Positions 32,906 to 37,569 of a stretch of 37,569 bases of DNA are shown here, piece by piece (within the stretch, counting starts at the first letter, position 1; the number at the start of each line of letters is the position of its first letter). The notes beneath the pieces were generated by a model that was not told the origin of the DNA, did not search any database, and saw only the letters and a program-made list of their open reading frames with translations. This DNA is from Magnetococcales bacterium. GTDB taxonomy: Bacteria; Pseudomonadota; Magnetococcia; Magnetococcales; Magnetaquicoccaceae. Location of the stretch: positions 1-37,569 of the forward strand of contig JADGAY010000018.1 in assembly GCA_015231775.1 (NCBI GenBank). The letters run 5' to 3'. The translations under genes and the position numbers were made by a program.

Positions 32906-34981
32906 TCACGAAAGCGTCACCGTGCCCAGGGAGTGGACCGGGATGTTCGTGGGGATCTCGTTTTGCGACAGCACCGCCAGGTGCGGCAGGCTCGTCTCCG
33001 CCGCCTGCTTGAAGAACGGTCGCGCCCGTGCTCCGGTGATGATCACCGGCTGCTGCACATGCGCGGCGATGCGATCCACCGACTCGCGGATGCGCACCAT
33101 CAGCAACCCGGCGGCCCTGGGCGCCAAGGAGAGATAAGAGCCGTACTCGCCATCGACGATCGCCTCGTTGACAAGGTTCTCCGCATCCGCCCCCAGGATC
33201 AACGCGGACAGGCGTCCCTCGTCATCCAGGTAGCGGGTCACCAGCGAACGGGCCAGGGCCTGACGGGAGAGTTCCACCAACTGCGACGGCTGCTTGACGA
33301 CCCGGGCATAGTCGGAGATGGTCTCCAGAATGGTGCTCATGTCGCGGATCGACACCCGTTCGCGCAGCAACCCTTGCAGCACCTTCTGGAGCGTGCCCAG
33401 GGTGATGACGTGGGGAATCAGCTCCTCGACCAGTTTGGGTTGCCCCTTGGCGGTCAGGTCGAGCAGGTTCTGCACCTCCTGGCGATTGAGCATCTCGTGG
33501 GCATGGGTATGCACCAGTTCGGTGATGTGGGTGGCCAGCACCGTCGAAGGATCGACCACCGTGTAGCCCATCATCTCGGCGCGCTCGCGGTCGTTGCCGG
33601 ATATCCACAACGCCGGCAGTCCAAAGGCCGGTTCCACGGTGGGAGCGCCTTCGATCCGCCCGGAGACCGCGCCGCCCTCCATGGCCAGATACTGGGAGGG
33701 CTTAAGCTCCCCGCGTCCCACCTCGACCCCGCGGATCATGAAGGCGTATTCACCGGGACGGAATTGCAGGTTATCCTTGATGTGGATCGGCGGCACCACG
33801 AAACCCATGTCCGAGGCGAACTGTTTACGAATGGAGCGGATTTTCTCCAACAAAGTTCCCTGCTGACTCTCATCCACCAGCGAAATCAGGCCGTAACCCA
33901 CATCCAGACGCAACAGGTCCAAGGCCAGGAAATTCTCGATCGGCTCTTCGGTCAAGGCTTCGCTCTGGGCGCGGATGGTCTCGGAGCGGGCCTCAACCAG
34001 TTCCGCCTTCTCCAGACGCTTGAAGAGGGTGTAGGCCCAACCGCCCATCAGGATCGCCAACAGCGAGAACGGCACGGTGGGCATGCCCGGCAGGATGGCG
34101 AACAGACCGAGTACCAGGGCGGAGAGCAGAATCACCCGCGGTTGGGCGGTGATCTGGCCGCCGACCTGATCGCCGAGATTCTCGTCCGAGGTGGCGCGGG
34201 TGACCAGGAAACCGGCGGCGGTGGAGATCACCAGGGCCGGAATCTGCGCCACCAGGCCATCGCCGACGGTGAGGATGGTGTAGATGTTGGCCGAATCCGC
34301 GGCGGAGAGGTTGTGCTGGCCGACGCCGATGATGAAACCGCCGATGATGTTGATGAAGACGATGATGATGCCGGCCACGGCATCCCCGCGGACGAACTTC
34401 GAGGCACCGTCCATGGCTCCGAAGAATTCCGACTCCTGTTCGATCTCGCGACGCCGGGTCTTGGCCTCGGTCTCGGAGATCAGACCGGAGTTCAGATCCG
34501 CGTCGATGGCCATCTGCTTGCCGGGCATTTTGTCCAAGGTGAAGCGGGCGGCCACCTCGGCGATGCGCCCGGCACCCTTGGTGATGACCACGAAGTTGAT
34601 GATCACCAGGATGGAGAAGATGATCATACCCACCACCGGATTGCCCCCGACCACGAACTGGCCAAAGGAGCGGATCACCTCGCCGGCGGCCCCCTCGCCC
34701 TCGGCGCCGTGCAGGAGGATCAGTCGGGTGGTGGCGATGTTGAGCGACAGACGGAACATGGTGGTGATGAGCAACACGCTGGGAAACGACGAAAAATCCA
34801 GCGGTCGATGCACATAGACGGTCGTCAGAAGGATGACGATGCCCAAGGAGATGTTGACGGACAGGAACACGTCCAAGAGCCAGGAAGGAATCGGGATGAT
34901 CATGATGCCCAGCACCGTGATGATGCCCAACGCCATGACGATATCGTTCAGTCCTTTGAATCGTTTAAAGAATTGTGTCAT
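32906..34981 (-). CDS. flhA: Flagellar export gate protein FlhA
   Basis: A 691-residue FlhA, the large membrane component of the flagellar type III export gate. Eight hydrophobic spans occupy about 1-320. The FHIPEP-family signature runs through RIAEVAARFTLDKMPGKQMAID (about 139-160), followed by the cytoplasmic FHIPEP loop (DADLNSGLISETEAKTRR). The C-terminal domain (about 355-691) forms the substrate-docking ring and includes GFVVPPIHIKDNLQFRPGEY. Length is standard. GGGAGCTAGAGAAGC precedes ATG 34981. It leads the minus-strand operon flhA-flhF-flhG-fliA. Confidence 0.96.
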   Translation of the reverse strand: MTQFFKRFKGLNDIVMALGIITVLGIMIIPIPSWLLDVFLSVNISLGIVILLTTVYVHRPLDFSSFPSVLLITTMFRLSLNIATTRLILLHGAEGEGAAGEVIRSFGQFVVGGNPVVGMIIFSILVIINFVVITKGAGRIAEVAARFTLDKMPGKQMAIDADLNSGLISETEAKTRRREIEQESEFFGAMDGASKFVRGDAVAGIIIVFINIIGGFIIGVGQHNLSAADSANIYTILTVGDGLVAQIPALVISTAAGFLVTRATSDENLGDQVGGQITAQPRVILLSALVLGLFAILPGMPTVPFSLLAILMGGWAYTLFKRLEKAELVEARSETIRAQSEALTEEPIENFLALDLLRLDVGYGLISLVDESQQGTLLEKIRSIRKQFASDMGFVVPPIHIKDNLQFRPGEYAFMIRGVEVGRGELKPSQYLAMEGGAVSGRIEGAPTVEPAFGLPALWISGNDRERAEMMGYTVVDPSTVLATHITELVHTHAHEMLNRQEVQNLLDLTAKGQPKLVEELIPHVITLGTLQKVLQGLLRERVSIRDMSTILETISDYARVVKQPSQLVELSRQALARSLVTRYLDDEGRLSALILGADAENLVNEAIVDGEYGSYLSLAPRAAGLLMVRIRESVDRIAAHVQQPVIITGARARPFFKQAAETSLPHLAVLSQNEIPTNIPVHSLGTVTLS

Positions 34982-35210
34982 GCTTCTCTAGCTCCCACAA
35001 GTCCACGTCGAGCCGTCCGGATCCGATCCGGAGAATCCCTGTCAGACATCAAGCAAGTATCATGCCCAGGATTCCGAAACCTTTTCGCGGTCATCCCCCT
35101 TCCCTTCGCCCCCGCCATGACCGTACAATGGATCCATGCGTGTCCGCGCGCCGCGCCGGGTCACGCCTTGTCCACTCCACCGCACCCTTGCGTATCATCC
35201 CAGGAATCCG

Positions 35211-36398
35211 ATGAACACCGCAGAATCTTCGCCACCCGGCTCGGTCGGGATCGTCCAGACCCAGTATGTGGAGCTGTTCACCGATGGCCGCTCCGCCCTG
35301 CGCCTGGATTGCGGGGCCACCCTCGCGCCGGTGCGGGTCGCCTACGAGACCTACGGCACCTTGAACGCGGACAAGAGCAACGCCATCCTCATCTGCCATG
35401 CCCTCTCCGGCACCGCCCACGCCGCCGGTCGCCATCGCCAGGAGGATCGCAAGCCGGGCTGGTGGGACAACTTCATCGGACCAGGCAAACCCTTCGACAC
35501 CCATCGCTACTTCGTGATCTGCTCGAACAACCTGGGCGGCTGCGACGGCACCACCGGCCCGTCGAGCATCGATCCGGCCACCGGCAAGCCCTTTGGCCTG
35601 AGCTTTCCGATGATCACCATCGGGGACATGGCCCGGTTGCAAAAGGCGCTGGTCGATCACCTCGGCATCCCGTGCCTGTTGGCCGTGGCCGGTGGCTCCA
35701 TGGGGGGGATGATCGCCCTCCAATGGGCCCTGGACTATCCGGAAAGCCCGCGCGCCTGCGTCATCATCGCCTCCACGCCGCGCCTGTCGGCCCAGAACAT
35801 CGCCTTCAACGCCGTGGCGCGCCAGGCGATCATGGTCGATCCCAACTTCAACGGCGGCGACTACTACGGTGACAATGTCCCCCGCCCGGTCAACGGACTG
35901 GCCCTGGCGCGCATGGTGGCCCACATCACCTATCTGTCGGAAAAGGGGCTGCACGAAAAATTCGGTCGTCAACTCCAGGATCGGTGCGAACTCTCCTTCG
36001 GTTTCGAGCGCGACTTCGCGGTGGAGAGCTATCTGCACTATCAGGGCTCCTCCTTCGTCAACAAGTTCGACGCCAACACCTACCTCTACATCACCAAGGC
36101 CATGGACTACTTCGATCCCTTCCCGGATCCGGAGACCACGGCCAAACAGCTCCACAAGGTGGCGGCACGAATCCTGGTGATCAGCTTCGACACCGACTGG
36201 CGTTTCGACACCTCCCGTTCCAAGGAGCTGGTCAAGATGCTCAACTGGCATCAGAAAAACGTCACCTTCGAGCAGTTCCGCTCGATCCATGGCCATGACG
36301 CCTTCCTGCTCGAAGATCCGCTCTACATGGAGTCCCTGACCTCCTTTCTGAAACGGTTGCACCTGGAAACCCGCCATCCGAACCGAAGCGACCCCTGA
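35211..36398 (+). CDS. metX: Homoserine O-acetyltransferase MetX
   Basis: A 395-residue alpha/beta-hydrolase-fold acyltransferase that activates homoserine for methionine synthesis. The nucleophile is Ser163 in AVAGGSMGGM, the acid Asp lies in ISFDTDWRFDTSRSKEL, and the His is in SIHGHDAFLLE near residue 362. SNNLGGCDGTTGPSSI and GRQLQDR are family segments. ATG 35211 is chosen because AGGAA precedes it and the upstream extension is not conserved. metW, the usual downstream partner in proteobacteria, is absent; a TetR gene follows instead. Acetyl or succinyl specificity cannot be judged from position alone. Confidence 0.94.
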   Translation: MNTAESSPPGSVGIVQTQYVELFTDGRSALRLDCGATLAPVRVAYETYGTLNADKSNAILICHALSGTAHAAGRHRQEDRKPGWWDNFIGPGKPFDTHRYFVICSNNLGGCDGTTGPSSIDPATGKPFGLSFPMITIGDMARLQKALVDHLGIPCLLAVAGGSMGGMIALQWALDYPESPRACVIIASTPRLSAQNIAFNAVARQAIMVDPNFNGGDYYGDNVPRPVNGLALARMVAHITYLSEKGLHEKFGRQLQDRCELSFGFERDFAVESYLHYQGSSFVNKFDANTYLYITKAMDYFDPFPDPETTAKQLHKVAARILVISFDTDWRFDTSRSKELVKMLNWHQKNVTFEQFRSIHGHDAFLLEDPLYMESLTSFLKRLHLETRHPNRSDP

Positions 36399-36420
36399 TC
36401 ATCCGGAGGAGACCAGAGCC

Positions 36421-37014
36421 GTGGGACGCACCAGCGATGCCAAGGAACGCCTGATCCAGAGCGGCATGGAACTCCTGCACGCCGGCGGTTACGCCCGCGC
36501 CGGGGTCCAGGTGATCTGCGAACGCGCCGGCGTGCGCAAGGGGAGTTTCTATCACTTTTTCGCCTCCAAGAGCGCCCTCGGTCTGGCGGTGCTGGAGCGG
36601 TTGCACAACGAATCCAACCGTCTCCTCGACGAGGCCCTGGCCCCGGACCTCCCCCCCGAGGGACGCATCGCCCGACTCTTCGACCGGGCGGCGGCGATCC
36701 AGGAGAACTTTCGCGCCGAGACCGGCACGGTCAAGGGGTGTCCGTTCGGCAACCTGGCCCTGGAGATGAGCAACGAGGACGAAACCTTCCGGCTCTATCT
36801 GACCCGCGTCCTGCGCGAGATGATCAACCGTCTGGAAGAGGCCATCGCCCCCCTCACCCTACACGAAGAGGCCAAGGCCATGGCCGAGGCGATCTTCTCC
36901 CTGCTCGAGGGGGCGATCCTGTTGGCCAAGGCGGAAAACGATCCGGAGGTGATCCGGCGCATGGGCGAAATGGCCGCGCGGATTCTCGTGGCCGCGCCCG
37001 CCCCGACCCCCTGA
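36421..37014 (+). CDS. TetR/AcrR-family transcriptional regulator
   Basis: A 197-residue TetR-type repressor. Residues about 8-55 hold the DNA-binding helix-turn-helix (VQVICERAGVRKGSFYHFFASKSAL). The ligand-binding helical domain contains GCPFGNLALEMSNEDETFR, which resembles regulators with a TetR C-terminal domain of the AcuR/YxaF group. It starts with GTG 36421, with GGAGGAG about nine bases upstream. It lies 22 bases after metX and 72 bases before the antiporter gene, so it could be transcribed with either. No operator palindrome was identified. Confidence 0.9.
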   Translation: MGRTSDAKERLIQSGMELLHAGGYARAGVQVICERAGVRKGSFYHFFASKSALGLAVLERLHNESNRLLDEALAPDLPPEGRIARLFDRAAAIQENFRAETGTVKGCPFGNLALEMSNEDETFRLYLTRVLREMINRLEEAIAPLTLHEEAKAMAEAIFSLLEGAILLAKAENDPEVIRRMGEMAARILVAAPAPTP

Positions 37015-37086
37015 TGCCACCAGGCCGTCCCACCCGCGGACCCAGGGTCCGACTTCACTCTCTTCCCGCTTGAAGATCCAACGACC

Positions 37087-37569
37087 ATGGGTATCGCAAC
37101 CGATCTTGTCATCATCGTGCTGGCCGCCCTGCTCGGCGGGGGTATCGCCCACCTGCTGCGTCAACCGCTGATTCTCGGCTACATCCTGGCCGGCGTGGCG
37201 GTCGGTCCGCACACCGGCGGCATCACCGTCACCCAGATCCACGACATCGAACTGCTGGCCGAAATCGGCGTGGCCCTGCTCCTCTTCGCCCTGGGGCTGG
37301 AGTTCTCCTTCAAGGAGCTTCAACCGGTGCGCCGCGTGGCGCTGATCGGCACCCCCATCCAGATCATCGCCTCGCTGGCCCTCGGATTCGGCCTGGGACG
37401 GTGGCTGGGCTTCACCACCCCCGTCTCGTTGTGGTTCGGGGCGATGATCTCCCTGTCGAGCACCATGGTGATCCTCAAAACCCTCATGAATCAGGGCTAC
37501 ATGGGCACCCTGTCGAGCCGGGTGATGATCGGCATGCTGATCGTGCAGGATCTGGCCGTGGTGCCGATG
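37087..37569 (+). CDS. CPA2-family cation/proton antiporter, 5' part
   Basis: The first 161 codons of a monovalent cation:proton antiporter-2 (KefB/KefC-like) protein, cut by the window end. Visible are the first membrane spans with [41 protein letters not shown] and [15 protein letters not shown], followed by VQDLAVVP, all family signatures. ATG 37087 follows a weak site (GATCC). Whether a C-terminal TrkA-N domain is present cannot be seen. It would exchange potassium or sodium for protons across the inner membrane. Confidence 0.92.
   Translation, partial: MGIATDLVIIVLAALLGGGIAHLLRQPLILGYILAGVAVGPHTGGITVTQIHDIELLAEIGVALLLFALGLEFSFKELQPVRRVALIGTPIQIIASLALGFGLGRWLGFTTPVSLWFGAMISLSSTMVILKTLMNQGYMGTLSSRVMIGMLIVQDLAVVPM

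Noticed and set aside
32900-35872. 990-codon plus-strand open frame antisense to flhA and running into metX
   Set aside because: A composition artefact of GC-rich DNA: it is the His/Gln/Asp-rich shadow of flhA on the other strand, without domains.
1-37569. CRISPR arrays, prophage, rRNA operons, complete insertion sequences
   Set aside because: No regularly spaced direct repeats, integrase, transposase or phage structural genes, or rRNA sequence were seen. The hairpin elements are dispersed single copies, not an array.

Overview
The window is GC-rich, densely packed chromosomal DNA from a flagellated Gram-negative bacterium, almost certainly a proteobacterium. FlhA, FlhF, FlhG, FliA, HflKC, PlsX, FabH, MetX and YceD all read as proteobacterial. 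The flhA-flhF-flhG-fliA order and the large cation-transport content would fit Magnetococcales-like lineages, but that is inference: no rRNA or magnetosome gene is present to settle it.

Layout. 1-3.5 kb (+): a response regulator with a DUF3369 domain, a tandem-rhodanese sulfurtransferase and ffh. 3.8-6.1 kb (+): hflK, hflC and a small DUF2065 membrane protein. 6.1-10.1 kb (+): yceD, rpmF, plsX, fabH and purU. 10.2-11.2 kb (+): a panE-type reductase. 11.3-13.7 kb (-): a stator-like motA-motB pair followed by two small membrane proteins. 14-15.6 kb (-): glnS. 15.8-17.7 kb (-): a CorA/ZntB-family transporter, FlhX and a coiled-coil protein. 18.1-24.6 kb: a pilin-like protein, an MgtE with a doubled N domain, a second CorA/ZntB protein, then two convergent MgtE genes. 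25.1-27.2 kb (+): a tandem Usp protein translationally coupled to a cytochrome b561/dihaem cytochrome c fusion. 27.2-27.9 kb (-): a PIN toxin-antitoxin pair. 28.0-35.0 kb (-): the flagellar regulatory and export block flhA-flhF-flhG-fliA-DUF2802, a terminator, then a FliK-like gene. 35.2 kb to the end (+): metX, a TetR regulator and the start of a CPA2 antiporter.

The strongest non-gene signal is a family of about 141-bp elements, each folding into five consecutive hairpins, with 12-bp terminal inverted repeats and 3-bp direct repeats at the ends (copies at 7, 10069 and 15699, and a divergent copy at 6692). Two copies lie directly at a gene's stop codon, and one of these splits yceD from rpmF. 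The divergent copy keeps its stems through paired base changes. No transposase is present, so this looks like a non-autonomous, structure-conserved mobile repeat.

Other unusual points are: three MgtE and two CorA/ZntB genes within about 8 kb; a pilin-like body on a plain membrane anchor without a prepilin cleavage motif; a 15-codon leader ORF with a strong ribosome site ending on the purU start codon; a divergent MotB with two extra small membrane proteins nearby; and a possible frameshift at the start of the antitoxin gene.
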